This document shows positions 1 to 9,034 of a stretch of 64,000 nucleotides of DNA, piece by piece. Position 1 is the stretch's first letter; each line of letters starts with the position of its first letter. The notes below the pieces were generated by a model. It saw only the letters and a program-made list of their open reading frames with translations. It was not told where the DNA came from and ran no database searches. The stretch is from Candidatus Schekmanbacteria bacterium. GTDB taxonomy: Bacteria; CSSED10-310; JACPHN01. The stretch is taken from NCBI GenBank assembly GCA_016188575.1, contig JACPHN010000094.1:43630-107629 (forward strand), in the 5' to 3' direction. The position numbers and the translations under genes are program-made.

Positions 1-1
1 G

Positions 2-1606
2 ATCGCGCTGGTGTCATTGTATAGGCCTGGGCCCATGGCGATGCTCGACGACTTCATTCAGCGCAAGAAGGGGCTCGTCCCGATCAGCTATCCGCACCCA
101 ACGCTCGCGGGGATCCTCAAGGAAACCTACGGGGTGATGGTATATCAAGAGCAAGTGATGCAGATCGCCCAGGTTCTGGGTGGGTACTCGCTCGGCGAAG
201 CGGACTTGCTGCGGCGTGCGATGGGGAAGAAGAAGGCCGAAGTAATGGCCAAGGAGCGGGAGCGTTTCGTTACCGGGGCGCGCGAGCGTGGAGTCGACGA
301 CAGGCTGGCGTCGCAGATCTTCGATCAGATGGAGCAGTTCGCGGGGTACGGCTTCAACAAGTCGCACGCTGCAGCCTACTCACTGCTCTCGTATCAGACA
401 GCCTATCTCAAGGCTCATTACGCGGTTGAGCTCATGGCGGCGATGCTCGACAGCGAGATCGACGAGACGGAAAAGGTGGTGCGGAGCATTAGCGAGTGCA
501 GCACCATGGGGATCCAGGTGCTGCCGCCCGACATTAACGAGAGCGCGCTCGGCTTCACCGTGGTGGGTGATCGGATCCGCTTTGGGCTGGCGGCGCTGAA
601 AAAGGTAGGCGCGGCGGCGGTCGAGGCGATTATCAAGGCGCGCCGTCGGGTGAGCGGGTTTCGCTCGCTAACCCATTTCGTCACCGAGGTTGACCTGCGC
701 GCGGTCAACCGCGGCGTTATCGAGAAGCTGGCGCAGGCGGGAGCGTTCGACAGTCTTGGCGTCCACCGCGCGCAGGTGCTGGCAGGGTTGCCGAAGCTGC
801 TCGAGGCAGCGCAGCGGATCTACCAGGAGCGGATGAGCCGGCAGAAGAGCCTGTTCGGGCGGGCGGAGCGAAGCGGAGGCGAGTGTCCGGAGATTCAGCT
901 TCCGGAAGTCGACGAGTGGTTGCAGGACGAGCTGATGCGCAACGAAAAGGAAGCTTTGGGGTTCTACGTGAGCTCGCACCCGCTAAGGCAAGTCGAGGAC
1001 GTGATGCGGTACTTCACGTCGGCCCAGTGTTGCGATCTCGGGGAGTGGGAGAACGCGGCGCCGGTCACGATCGGCGGCGTCATTGCGTCCATGCGGGAGC
1101 AGTTCACGAAGGGGAACCAGAAGATGGCGTTTGTCACGCTGGAGGATCTGACGGGGACGGCGGAGCTGATCCTGTTTCCCGATGCCTACCAGGCGGCTGC
1201 GGAACATCTGGTCAAGGATTTGCCGATCCTGGTAACCGGACAACTGGAGCCCGGCGAAACGCCGAAAATCCGCGTCACGGAGGTGTTGCCGGCGACGGAG
1301 AAGATGAGCAGCGCGCGGCGCGCGGTGATTCGGGTGGGGCGCCTGGACAGCGAGGGTAAGGTCCTGGACGACCTGCGGCAGGTCGCGGTGGCGCACCCGG
1401 GTAGCAGTCGGCTGGTGTTGGAGCTGAATCTGGGGGAGCTGGGAGCGCGGGCGCAGGGCGAGGAGGACGGCAGTCGTGCCCGGCCGACCCGCCCGGTGCG
1501 AGCGAGGCTGGTGGCGGATGACCGCTTTTCGGTCGCCCCTGGCGCGGCTTTTTCGCGCGCCGTGGAGCGGGTGCTCGGGACGAACGCGGTGAGCTACTCA
1601 TGGTGA
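2..1606 (+). CDS. dnaE: DNA polymerase III alpha subunit, C-terminal part (partial at left edge)
   Basis: Replicative DNA polymerase catalytic subunit. The reading frame is open at the window edge (residues I-A-L precede the first internal GTG), so this is the last ~535 residues of a protein usually near 1,150. Visible parts are the fingers region with the hallmark stretch GFNKSHAAAYSLLSYQTAY (about 113-131 of the visible part), a tandem helix-hairpin-helix region around 180-260 (FGLAALKKVGAAAVEAI), and an OB-fold near 350-440 (TIGGVIASMREQFTKGN through DLTGTAELILFP). The catalytic aspartates of the palm lie upstream of the window. The TGA stop overlaps the ATG of aroE (ATGGTGA), so the two are translationally coupled. 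The family assignment is secure. Confidence 0.97.
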   Translation: MALVSLYRPGPMAMLDDFIQRKKGLVPISYPHPTLAGILKETYGVMVYQEQVMQIAQVLGGYSLGEADLLRRAMGKKKAEVMAKERERFVTGARERGVDDRLASQIFDQMEQFAGYGFNKSHAAAYSLLSYQTAYLKAHYAVELMAAMLDSEIDETEKVVRSISECSTMGIQVLPPDINESALGFTVVGDRIRFGLAALKKVGAAAVEAIIKARRRVSGFRSLTHFVTEVDLRAVNRGVIEKLAQAGAFDSLGVHRAQVLAGLPKLLEAAQRIYQERMSRQKSLFGRAERSGGECPEIQLPEVDEWLQDELMRNEKEALGFYVSSHPLRQVEDVMRYFTSAQCCDLGEWENAAPVTIGGVIASMREQFTKGNQKMAFVTLEDLTGTAELILFPDAYQAAAEHLVKDLPILVTGQLEPGETPKIRVTEVLPATEKMSSARRAVIRVGRLDSEGKVLDDLRQVAVAHPGSSRLVLELNLGELGARAQGEEDGSRARPTRPVRARLVADDRFSVAPGAAFSRAVERVLGTNAVSYSW

Positions 1607-2499
1607 ATTCGGGGACGCACGAACGGGATGGGCGCGGCGGCGTCTCGGCGCAGACGCGGCTGCTCGCGGTGCTCGGCGATCCCGTCCGCCACAGCCTGTC
1701 GCCGACGTTCCAGAACGCGGCGCTGCGCAGCCTGGGCCTGGACTTCATTTACGTGGCGTTTCGCGTGCGGGCGAATGACTTGGCGCGCGCGCTCGATGGC
1801 CTGGCAGTGCTGGGAGCACGCGGGGTCAATCTCACGGTACCGCTGAAGGAAGCCGCCAAGGAGCTGGTGGGCTGGCGGTCGCCCGAAGTGGCCTCGTGCG
1901 GCGCCGTAAACACCATCGTATTCGATGTGGATGGCAGGAGGGGATACAACACGGATTTGGCGGCGCTGTGCGCCACGCTCGAGCAGCGGCTTGCGATTCC
2001 GGTGGGCGGGATGCCGGCGCCGCGGATCCTGGTGCTGGGGGCGGGCGGCGCGGGTCGCGCGGCAGCGGCGGCGCTGGCGGATCGCGGGTGTCAGGTGGGG
2101 CTTGCGGCGCGGCGGCCGTCGCAGGCGGAGGCGGCGGTGCACGAGCTGCTCGGGATTCGCGCCGGCCGGCAGGTGGAAGCGGTGGGCTGGCGCGCGGAAG
2201 AGACCGCGGCGCGCGGGCCGTGGGAGGCCGTTGTCAACGCGACCCCGGTCGGCCTGCCGGGGGTTCAGGGCGAGCTTCCGGTGTCGGAGCGGCTGCTGGC
2301 GGCGGCGCGTGGCGTGCTCGACACGACCTATCGCCAGGACGGCACGGACAGCGCGTTGCTGGCGACCGCCAGGCGGCTCGGAGTGGCGGCGGTGGATGGC
2401 CGATACATGTTGGTTGCGCAAGGTGCGGCGGCCTTTCAACTGTTCACGGGGCGGGCGGCGCCCGTGGCGGAGATGTTACAGGCGGTGGGCCTGCGGTGA
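1600..2499 (+). CDS. aroE: Shikimate dehydrogenase (NADP+)
   Basis: Reduces 3-dehydroshikimate to shikimate in aromatic amino acid biosynthesis; cytoplasmic. The protein has 299 residues, slightly longer than the usual ~275 because of a ~20-residue N-terminal extension. Substrate-binding signatures are visible: GDPVRHSLSPTFQNAAL near residues 32-48, the catalytic lysine in NLTVPLKE near 82-89, and NTD in YNTDLAAL. The Rossmann dinucleotide loop is GAGGAGRAAAAAL near 148-160. The ATG at 1600 overlaps the dnaE stop, which supports this start. No other aro genes are near, so the pairing with dnaE is positional rather than pathway-based. Confidence 0.95.
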   Translation: MVNSGTHERDGRGGVSAQTRLLAVLGDPVRHSLSPTFQNAALRSLGLDFIYVAFRVRANDLARALDGLAVLGARGVNLTVPLKEAAKELVGWRSPEVASCGAVNTIVFDVDGRRGYNTDLAALCATLEQRLAIPVGGMPAPRILVLGAGGAGRAAAAALADRGCQVGLAARRPSQAEAAVHELLGIRAGRQVEAVGWRAEETAARGPWEAVVNATPVGLPGVQGELPVSERLLAAARGVLDTTYRQDGTDSALLATARRLGVAAVDGRYMLVAQGAAAFQLFTGRAAPVAEMLQAVGLR

Positions 2500-2540
2500 G
2501 AGCGGACAATCGGTATCCGCCGCAGGTTTGGTATGTGTTT

Positions 2541-2640
2541 ACCCCCTCCCCCCGATTGCGGGGGGGGGGAGGTGAACAGGCACCATGTTTGCGGGTAGGC
2601 TGCGTGGTAAGCGCATCACGAAGACCCCGAGGTGTAATCG
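2541..2640. repeat. Degenerate or rearranged copy of the dispersed inverted-repeat element
   Basis: This intergenic stretch carries the G-tract hairpin (CCCCCGATTGCGGGGG-like, around 2549-2567) and the conserved core GCGCATCACGAAGACCCC (2611-2628). The same core is found in the full copies at 36903-37094 and 58095-58233. The two blocks are in swapped order relative to those copies and no terminal repeats are clear, so this is best read as a relic. Nothing else is recognisable between aroE and the next gene. Confidence 0.5.
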
Positions 2641-2701
2641 CGCGCCTCTCCGGTGTACAATCAGTCATGCGGGCTGAATGCTCGCCGAACCGGAGACTGA
2701 G

Positions 2702-3457
2702 ATGATTCGCGAAGCCAAAGAGATCCTCGACCGCCTCCCCGAGCTGCTGCGGACCACCCCAGAGCTGCGCTATCGCCTCTACGAGGTGATCGCGGAGGAG
2801 TTCCCGCCGCGCCGCGAGATGGAGCGGGTGCTCAGCGAGCTGGCGGCGATGCGCGAAGAATCGAACAGGCAGTTCGCGGCCATGAGCCAGCGCTTCGAGG
2901 CCGTAGACCGGCGCTTCGAGGCCGTAGACCGGCGCTTCGAGGCCGTTGACCGGCGCTTCGAGGCAATTCAAGCCGAGCTCGTGGCGCAACGAGAAGAATC
3001 GGCGCGACGGTTCGAGACGATCGATCGCCGGTTTGAGGCCATGGACCAGCGTATGGGCGACATCGTGCACCACGTCAACATCACGGTGGGCGGCCTGCAG
3101 CGCCGGGCCGGACGCAATCTCGAGGATACGGTCGCCGGGATGCTGCGCATCGCGCTCGGGCGCACCGACCTTTTGGCGGAGCACGTGCGTCTCCGCCAAA
3201 AGGTCGAGGACCAGGCAGGTCTGATTGGTCCCGCCGGCCGGCGATACGAGTATGACATCCTCGCGATCAATGGCCGCACCTGCGTCTTCGAGGTCAAGTC
3301 GGCACCCGATGAGGAAGACGTCGATCGCTTCCGGGACAAGTGCGACCTGGTCGAGCGGGAGCTCGGCCGCGGACCGATCGAGCGCATCCTGGTCACGCTT
3401 GGCAAGACCGAGGAGCTGGCGCGCTACTGCGCTGCAAACGGCATCGTGCTCGTCTGA
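2702..3457 (+). CDS. Coiled-coil protein with PD-(D/E)XK nuclease-like C-terminal domain (DUF3782-like)
   Basis: Function unknown. The start chosen is the ATG at 2702, preceded by GGAG six bases upstream; an in-frame ATG at 2678 lacks a ribosome site. After a helical N-terminus, residues ~45-120 form a coiled coil built of heptad repeats RFEAVDR/RFEAIQA. At DNA level three near-identical 21-bp direct repeats lie at about 2892-2954. The C-terminal ~110 residues contain YEYDILAINGRTCVFEVKSA, which fits the beta-hairpin D...(E/Q)xK core of PD-(D/E)XK nuclease-fold proteins; similar coiled-coil/nuclease-fold proteins are annotated DUF3782 or DUF1626 and are common in cyanobacteria. Nuclease activity is inferred from the motif only. 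Confidence 0.75.
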   Translation: MIREAKEILDRLPELLRTTPELRYRLYEVIAEEFPPRREMERVLSELAAMREESNRQFAAMSQRFEAVDRRFEAVDRRFEAVDRRFEAIQAELVAQREESARRFETIDRRFEAMDQRMGDIVHHVNITVGGLQRRAGRNLEDTVAGMLRIALGRTDLLAEHVRLRQKVEDQAGLIGPAGRRYEYDILAINGRTCVFEVKSAPDEEDVDRFRDKCDLVERELGRGPIERILVTLGKTEELARYCAANGIVLV

Positions 3458-3537
3458 GCTGGATTCGCGGGGCCGGCGCGAACCGCGAGATGATTCAGCA
3501 GTCTCGCGGGTCCGTGGATTCAGGACGAGCATGCACC

Positions 3538-3566
3538 TTGCACGGTTCGTCGGCTCCTCCTATACT
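3538..3566 (+). promoter_or_regulatory. Sigma70-type promoter for the PilZ gene and possibly tRNA-Ala
   Basis: TTGCAC at 3538-3543 and TATACT at 3561-3566 are separated by exactly 17 bp. The predicted transcription start is near 3573, about 35 bases before the PilZ start codon. Confidence 0.7.
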
Positions 3567-3607
3567 AGGCGCAAAGCTTGTAAGGCAGGCAACGAAGGAC
3601 GAGGAAA

Positions 3608-3958
3608 ATGGTGGGCCGTGACCGGCGGAGATACTTGCGAATAGCGGGGCGGCACCTTCTTTCGTACGAGACGGTCGCGCGGGACGTCGACTCCGACGGC
3701 GTGGGAATAGGCAAGAGCCGCAACTTCAGTCTCGACGGCGTAATGATCGAGATCGACCGCGACTTTGCTCTGGAGAAGATCCTGTCGCTGGAGATCGAGC
3801 TGGAAGGCAAGCGCGTCATCGTCCGGGCGCGCGTGCGCCACCGGCAGAAGATGCCCGACGGTCGCTTCGAGCTTGGCCTGCAGTTTGTGAGAATTAGCGA
3901 CGAGGACCTCGTTTTTCTGTCGCGGTACTTCCACGAGAACATTGGAAACGCTTCATAG
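3608..3958 (+). CDS. Single-domain PilZ protein (putative cyclic-di-GMP receptor)
   Basis: A stand-alone PilZ domain of 116 residues. The N-terminal arginine cluster (RDRRRYLRIAG, residues 4-14) and NFSLDGVMIEI (about 39-49) match the RxxxR and (D/N)xSxxG elements that bind cyclic-di-GMP; the tail runs FELGLQFVRIS. GAGGAAA just precedes the ATG at 3608. It has its own promoter and is followed 33 bp later by a tRNA gene. Several GGDEF/EAL proteins in this window could make or degrade the ligand. The target is unknown. Confidence 0.85.
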   Translation: MVGRDRRRYLRIAGRHLLSYETVARDVDSDGVGIGKSRNFSLDGVMIEIDRDFALEKILSLEIELEGKRVIVRARVRHRQKMPDGRFELGLQFVRISDEDLVFLSRYFHENIGNAS

Positions 3959-3991
3959 TCGGCACCGCGAGCGAGTGCCGGAGTTCAGTTT

Positions 3992-4063
3992 GGGGATGTA
4001 GCTCAGCGGGAGAGCGCTGCCTTCGCACGGCAGAGGCCGGGAGTTCAAATCTCCTCATCTCCA
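3992..4063 (+). tRNA. tRNA-Ala (anticodon CGC)
   Basis: A cloverleaf can be folded by hand. The acceptor stem is GGGGATG/CATCTCC with one G-T pair, the D stem GCTC/GAGC, the anticodon stem CTGCC/GGCAG with loop TTCGCAC (anticodon CGC, reading GCG), and the T arm GGGAG-TTCAAAT-CTCCT. The discriminator base is A at 4063 and CCA is not encoded. A GCG-reading isoacceptor fits the GC-rich codon usage. Confidence 0.93.
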
Positions 4064-4078
4064 CTTCGCCTTGCAACC

Positions 4079-4099
4079 GAGCGCCGTGAGCGGGCGCTC
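4079..4099. terminator. Hairpin after tRNA-Ala, possible terminator
   Basis: GAGCGCC (4079-4085) and GGCGCTC (4093-4099) form a perfect 7-bp stem with a 7-base loop, between the tRNA and the convergent gene ending at 4120. There is no clear T-run, so intrinsic termination is uncertain. Confidence 0.4.
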
Positions 4100-4119
4100 G
4101 CCCTCCCCGGCCGACCGCT

Positions 4120-5316
4120 CTACAACTTGCCCTTCAGGCGCAGCAACTTCCGGACGTCGTCCCCTGAATGCGGCATCTTCCGCAGCACCAGGTCGCAGAT
4201 CACAGGTTCCGCAGTCAACAAGAGCTGCAGCGACAGAGCCGATGGCAACGGGTCCAGCAGCTCACCCAGCACGTGTGGCGGCACCATGGTCAGACAGTGC
4301 TCGAATTGCTCCGTCGTGAGGTTGCGAATAAACGAGCGTCCAGCCTCGGCGGCGGCCACGGAGAGAACTTCCGCCACCGCGCCGGCGCTCAGCCGGGGAA
4401 CGACGCGCTGCATCAGCGTGTCATCGACGTACTGGAGAATCTCGACCCGTGGCTCTGCTGGCAGGTCCTCCAAGACCGGCAGGAGCTCTTCGGTCGGTAG
4501 ACTCCGCAAGATTTCCGCAGCCCCCGCCGCGTCGAGATCCAGAAGAAACGGACCGCGCTCATTGCTCGGCATGAGCTCCAGGCACTTGCCCTTGAACGAT
4601 TCCGAGACCCGCTCGAGAATGCCTGCCCGTTCCTGACCCCGAATCTGCCGCATCGCCTCGACGCCCGCCTCGGAGGTGCTCTGCTCGAGCGCCAGCGCCG
4701 CCGTGTAGGCGGGAATCGCGCGCAACAGTCGTCCGATCAGCAGTGGATCCGCTTCATTGATCAGCTTCGCCAGCGTGCGCACCTTGATCTGCCCGAGCAC
4801 TGCCGTTTGCTCGGATTCCGATAGCGCCGACAAACAGCTCAGCGCTGTTCCGGAATCGAAATGCTGCAGCAGCTCGGCTCGCTTTTCCGCCGAAAAATCG
4901 ACGAACATGGAGACCAGAAGCGGTGCCGGCGCCTGGCTCATGATGAGCGCGGTGGCGATCGACGACACGGTCTCCAGCAGATAGCGCCGATCCATGGCCG
5001 GAAAGCGCGCTAGGAGCCGCCACGCGAAGGACGGCGTCAGCGCCTTGATGATGCTGACCTGAGTGCGCACGCCAACCGCAGAAACCACCCTTTCCACGCG
5101 CTCGATCGGCAGGCGTTCGAGCGCCTTGATTACCGAATCCATCGGCAACTTCGCCGTGAGATCCTCGTTGTTATCGCTGACCAGGTCTACGAAGACCCGC
5201 AAAGCTTGCTTGGGCGCGAGCAACGAAAAGATCTTGCGACCCATCGCCGGTTTTGCCCGGATCACCTTGGCGATTTTCTTGGGTCCCATGAACCAGAGAC
5301 GAAATCGTAACAGCAT
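4120..5316 (-). CDS. Soluble alpha-helical repeat protein (MgtE_N-like repeats)
   Basis: 398 residues with no membrane segment. The sequence is a run of short amphipathic helical repeats, clearest in the C-terminal half: EILRSLPTEELLPVLEDLP and RVEILQYVDDTLMQRVVPRL. This resembles the cytosolic N domain of MgtE magnesium channels and FliG-type helical repeats. The channel domain of MgtE and its CBS pair are absent, so it is not a transporter. A scaffold or protein-interaction role is likely but unproven. The gene is convergent with tRNA-Ala and divergent from the GH57 gene. Confidence 0.6.
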   Translation of the reverse strand: MLLRFRLWFMGPKKIAKVIRAKPAMGRKIFSLLAPKQALRVFVDLVSDNNEDLTAKLPMDSVIKALERLPIERVERVVSAVGVRTQVSIIKALTPSFAWRLLARFPAMDRRYLLETVSSIATALIMSQAPAPLLVSMFVDFSAEKRAELLQHFDSGTALSCLSALSESEQTAVLGQIKVRTLAKLINEADPLLIGRLLRAIPAYTAALALEQSTSEAGVEAMRQIRGQERAGILERVSESFKGKCLELMPSNERGPFLLDLDAAGAAEILRSLPTEELLPVLEDLPAEPRVEILQYVDDTLMQRVVPRLSAGAVAEVLSVAAAEAGRSFIRNLTTEQFEHCLTMVPPHVLGELLDPLPSALSLQLLLTAEPVICDLVLRKMPHSGDDVRKLLRLKGKL

Positions 5317-5534
5317 GGTGCGGTCCAGGATAGGCAGGAAGGTACCGAGTGTTCCCTACGAGCCGGAGTTTAGTGCTGTGGCGACGCCTCTACAATCTCT
5401 CTGCCGTCGCATCGCGTGCCAATCTCGATGCGCGCGGATATGATGGCCATGCAAGTGACGTGCGGTGACTGCGCCGCGCCCTGGAACCCACCGGTCGACG
5501 AGGCTCGCGACCGGGCGCCACAGCGGGAGCTCTC

Positions 5535-8087
5535 ATGAATCGGTCCGGTGAAAAATACGTGGTTGTCCACGGACACTTCTATCAGCCGCCGCGCGAGAAC
5601 GCGTGGACGGGAGCGATTGACGTGCAGCCCTCGGCGGCACCCTATCCAAACTGGAACGAGCGGATCTGGGACGAATGCTATCGGCCGAATACGGCCTCGC
5701 GCGTGCTTGATCGCCACGGAAAAATCGAGGATCTCGTCAACAACTTCGCGCACCTGAGCTTCAACGTCGGGCCGACGCTCATTCGCTGGCTGGAGCGCGT
5801 GCATCCTGGCACGCTGCGCCGCATGGTCGCAGGTGACCGCGTGGCGGCGGCGGCAAACGCCGGCCACGGCAGCGCGATCGCGCATCCTTACGATCACCTC
5901 ATCCTGCCGCTGGCGACGCGGCGGGATCGACTCACCGCGATTCGCTGGGGAATCAGAGATTTTTGCCGGGTGTTCGGCCGGGAGCCCGAGGGGTTTTGGT
6001 TGCCGGAAACCGCGGTAGACTTCGAGACGCTGCAGGATGTTGCCGAATCGGGCATCTCGTTCGTGATCTTGGAGCCGCACCAGGTTGCTCCCGTGCCGCC
6101 CACGCGGCGAGCGCGCGGCGGCGCCTCCGGGGCCATGGACATTGGCCGCCCTTATCGCTGGATTGGCCGCAACGAGGCCCGGCTTGATGTCCTGGTATAC
6201 AACGGGCCGGTATCGCGCGCCCTCGCTTTCGATGGCGTATTGACGGGCGCCGATCGGCTGGCGGCACACCTGCGGGATGCCGCCGCGGCGACGCCTACGG
6301 CCGCCGGCGGGGGTGGCGTGGTCGTGGCCACCGACGGGGAAACGTTCGGACACCACAAGCCGTTCGCGGACATGTGCCTGGCCTACTTCTTCGCTCGCGA
6401 AGCGGCGCGGGCGGGCCTGAAACCGGTTACTGCCGGAGCGTTTATCGCCGCCGCGCCCGCGCGCCACCGCGTCACGCTAGCGCACCCGCCAACCTCGTGG
6501 AGCTGTGCGCACGGAGTTGAACGGTGGCGCTCGGATTGCTCGTGCGGCGAGGCTGCCGCCGACCACGGATGGCGGGCGCCGTTCCGTGCGTGTCTGGACG
6601 AGCTCAAGGCGGTTCTCGACGACGTTTTTGCGTGCGAGTGCGAACCATTGGTGCGCGACGGGGACGTTTGGGCCGCGAGAGATGAGCTTGTCGACGTCCT
6701 GGCCGAACCATCGGAGCTTGCCTGGACTCGGTACGCGCAACGGGTACTGCGCCCGCAGGCGGTGTCCGGGGCAGGAGCGCGCCGGGCGCGAGCGCTGCTC
6801 ATGGCCCAGCGGTACGGCCTGGCCATGTTCACGTCGTGCGGGTGGTTTTTTGGCAGCTTCGACGGGGTCGAGCCCCTGCAAAACCTCCACTATGCCGCGC
6901 GCGCCATCAACCTGCTTCCGGAGCCGGCGCGCGGCGAACAGGAGAAGCACCTTCGCCGCGCACTTCGCCGCATCCCCGTGGGCGACGACGGTGGCACGGG
7001 CGAGGAGCTTTTCGACCGCAAGGTCGCGGGGCGGCGCGTGTCCCCTGAGGCCATTCTGCACGAGGAGGTGACGCGACGCGTGTTTGGCCTGAGCTCCGGG
7101 GAGCACCCGGACCTCGCGGTCATGCTCGCGGCTCGGCCCGCCGCCGCCTGGCGGCTCAGCGGTCGCGGTCATGTCGCCTCGGCGCAGACGGGCGAACGGT
7201 CCGATTACCTGTTCACCGCTACCTATGACGGCGGCCTGCAACTTTCGACTCGGCTTTGGCCTATTGCCAGCGGCATCGACGGCGACGTCGGCCGCGACTC
7301 GGCCGATCATCCTGAAAGCGCCGAGCTGCCGTCTCCCGGCGATCCCCTGCGCATGGCCTTCCGCGACCTTCGACCCGAGGCGCAGCGACAGATCCTCGGC
7401 GAGGCATTTACCAGCCTGTTCCCACTCTTGGAGGCGGCGAAGCAAGCCGTGGGTGACACGCTGAACGCCCTCGGACGCGAGCTTTCGGAACCGGCGGATG
7501 GCATGCCGGGGCCGCTTCGCGCGATCTTGTCGGAGCTTTTCACGCTTGAGACGCGGCACTGGTTCGCCGCGCATTGCGCGGAGGGCGGAAGCTCCGAGAT
7601 GATCGCCAAGATCGAAACGGCGGCGTCACTGGGCATGCGCATGGAGCGAACCGCGGTCCTCCGCATGCTCGAAGAAAGCGTGGGCGACGCCGTGCGCCTC
7701 ATCTGGGCGGGGCGTTGGGCCGACGCCACTGTGCCGCTGGAAAACATGATCGCCGTCGCGCGCCGGCTCGGCGTCAGCGCCTTGCCGGCAGTGCTGCAGG
7801 ATGCGGCGTTCCACTGCTTGCACGGGCCGGTAAAGAGGGAGCAGGACCGGCTGCTAACCCCTCCCGACCATCCTGCCAGCGCGGAATTCGAGCGCCGCTG
7901 CCGGCGCGTGCAGGACTTTCGGCGACTCGCCGAATCGCTCAACATCGCCGTGGCGCCCTGGGAGCCCGCAGCGCTCGTGGGCACAGAGGATCAGGAGATC
8001 CCGAGCCGCCCTCAACCTCCGGAGGACGATGCGCAGGCGGTGGACGCTTCCCCGGTTACTCCCGCTGCCCCGGATCGTGCTGAGTGA
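5535..8087 (+). CDS. Glycoside hydrolase family 57 protein with DUF3536 domain
   Basis: A GH57-type alpha-glucan-active enzyme (amylase, branching enzyme or glucanotransferase class), 850 residues. GH57 motif I is HGHFYQPPRENAW (12-24), the nucleophile region is GFWLPETAVD with Glu158, and the acid/base motif is ATDGETFGHH with Asp267. The C-terminal ~450 residues correspond to the DUF3536 region. GGGAG lies about 8 bases before the ATG. There is no signal peptide, so it probably acts on cytoplasmic glycogen-like polymers; the exact substrate cannot be told from sequence. Its 3' end overlaps the convergent lipoprotein gene by 32 bp. No other glycogen gene is adjacent. Confidence 0.88.
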   Translation: MNRSGEKYVVVHGHFYQPPRENAWTGAIDVQPSAAPYPNWNERIWDECYRPNTASRVLDRHGKIEDLVNNFAHLSFNVGPTLIRWLERVHPGTLRRMVAGDRVAAAANAGHGSAIAHPYDHLILPLATRRDRLTAIRWGIRDFCRVFGREPEGFWLPETAVDFETLQDVAESGISFVILEPHQVAPVPPTRRARGGASGAMDIGRPYRWIGRNEARLDVLVYNGPVSRALAFDGVLTGADRLAAHLRDAAAATPTAAGGGGVVVATDGETFGHHKPFADMCLAYFFAREAARAGLKPVTAGAFIAAAPARHRVTLAHPPTSWSCAHGVERWRSDCSCGEAAADHGWRAPFRACLDELKAVLDDVFACECEPLVRDGDVWAARDELVDVLAEPSELAWTRYAQRVLRPQAVSGAGARRARALLMAQRYGLAMFTSCGWFFGSFDGVEPLQNLHYAARAINLLPEPARGEQEKHLRRALRRIPVGDDGGTGEELFDRKVAGRRVSPEAILHEEVTRRVFGLSSGEHPDLAVMLAARPAAAWRLSGRGHVASAQTGERSDYLFTATYDGGLQLSTRLWPIASGIDGDVGRDSADHPESAELPSPGDPLRMAFRDLRPEAQRQILGEAFTSLFPLLEAAKQAVGDTLNALGRELSEPADGMPGPLRAILSELFTLETRHWFAAHCAEGGSSEMIAKIETAASLGMRMERTAVLRMLEESVGDAVRLIWAGRWADATVPLENMIAVARRLGVSALPAVLQDAAFHCLHGPVKREQDRLLTPPDHPASAEFERRCRRVQDFRRLAESLNIAVAPWEPAALVGTEDQEIPSRPQPPEDDAQAVDASPVTPAAPDRAE

Positions 8088-8565
8088 ACTGCTGAGAGAA
8101 GGAGCCCTGTGCGGTCTGGAAGAAGGCAATGCCGTAGACCGAGAAGGGCGGCACGCTGGACGGCACGATTCCCGCCGGCAGCCGGGCCGCAAAGGCCACG
8201 TCCACCAGCACGTGATCTCCAGCTCCGATGGCCCGTCCGACGTTCTCGACGGTACGTTCCAACGTCACCAATGACTCGCCACCTGTTCTCAGCATCAGGC
8301 GCTCGAAGCTGACCGGGATATCGTTCGGGTTTTCGACGCCCAGCCGAGCTACGACATCGGCATACGGCGCCGCCCCGCCGATCGGGTGAACCTGGATGTC
8401 GATGCCGCGGAATTCGATGATGAGGGGCGAAAGCCCGACCTGCTCCGGTCCCGCGCCGCGATGAGCGCAGCCGCCGGCGAGGGCGACACCGAGCGCGAGC
8501 ATGGCCGGCAGGCAGCGAAGGCGGGGCGACCCAGCTCTTTTTCGCGGGACGAGGCGTTGCTTCAT
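8056..8565 (-). CDS. LEA-type-2 family lipoprotein
   Basis: The start is set at the ATG ending at 8565 because AAGGAG lies seven bases upstream; an ATG nine codons earlier has no such site. The 169-residue product has a basic N-terminus, a hydrophobic stretch and the lipobox LAGGC (Cys33), so it should be a lipid-anchored envelope protein. The mature part (ADVVARLGVENPNDIPVSFE and the following beta-rich region) matches the LEA14/water-stress-hypersensitive-response beta-sandwich. Its role is unknown in bacteria beyond an association with envelope stress. Confidence 0.75.
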   Translation of the reverse strand: MKQRLVPRKRAGSPRLRCLPAMLALGVALAGGCAHRGAGPEQVGLSPLIIEFRGIDIQVHPIGGAAPYADVVARLGVENPNDIPVSFERLMLRTGGESLVTLERTVENVGRAIGAGDHVLVDVAFAARLPAGIVPSSVPPFSVYGIAFFQTAQGSFSQQFTQHDPGQRE

Positions 8566-8656
8566 GCTGCGGCTCCTTCCATAGGTGTCCAAAGGTCACG
8601 GCGCACCGGCGCCGTCATTCGGCGGGGCCGAGCACTGCAGGCGGGCGCGCCGACGC

Positions 8657-8799
8657 CCTGGACGATACCATGCAGCGCTCGCCAAGAGAAGCGGGGAACG
8701 CGCATCGCGATGACCCCCCACCTCACCTCCCCCTGCAAGCGGCGGGAGAGACGGTGGGGCGCGTTGTCGCGACGACGTCCAGCTAGCGGCGGATCAAGG
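8657..8799. mobile_element. Diverged copy of the MITE-like element
   Basis: About 143 bp alignable end to end, in the same orientation, with the copy at 36903. The left end is CCTGGACGATACC, the core GCGCATCGCGATGACCCCCC, the central block CTCACCTCCCCCTGCAAGCGG, then GCGTTGTCGCGACGACGTC, and the right end GCGGCGGATCAAGG. The flanks ACGC and GCGC differ at one base, compatible with a decayed 4-bp target duplication. It occupies most of the gap before msrAB. Confidence 0.6.
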
Positions 8800-9034
8800 G
8801 CGCGCGGGAACGAAGCCCTGCTTTCCGTGTTACCGATTATGAGCCTTGGCTCTCATGGATCATTCGCAAATTCCTGTTACTCATCGAACGCCGCAGAGGC
8901 GCGACGAAGAGAGCAGATGGGTCAGTTACGCGAGGTTTCTACGATGTCATGCTTCGCTCGGCCCGAGACCAGAGGCGCGGAGGAAGCCGCGTGTCGGGGC
9001 TCTGTCTGAACCCGGAGCAGGAGGAGATGATGAA

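Noticed and set aside
8846-9034. Upstream ATG giving msrAB a 63-residue extension
   Set aside because: The extension is not protein-like, and GAGGAG plus a signal anchor support the ATG at 9035.
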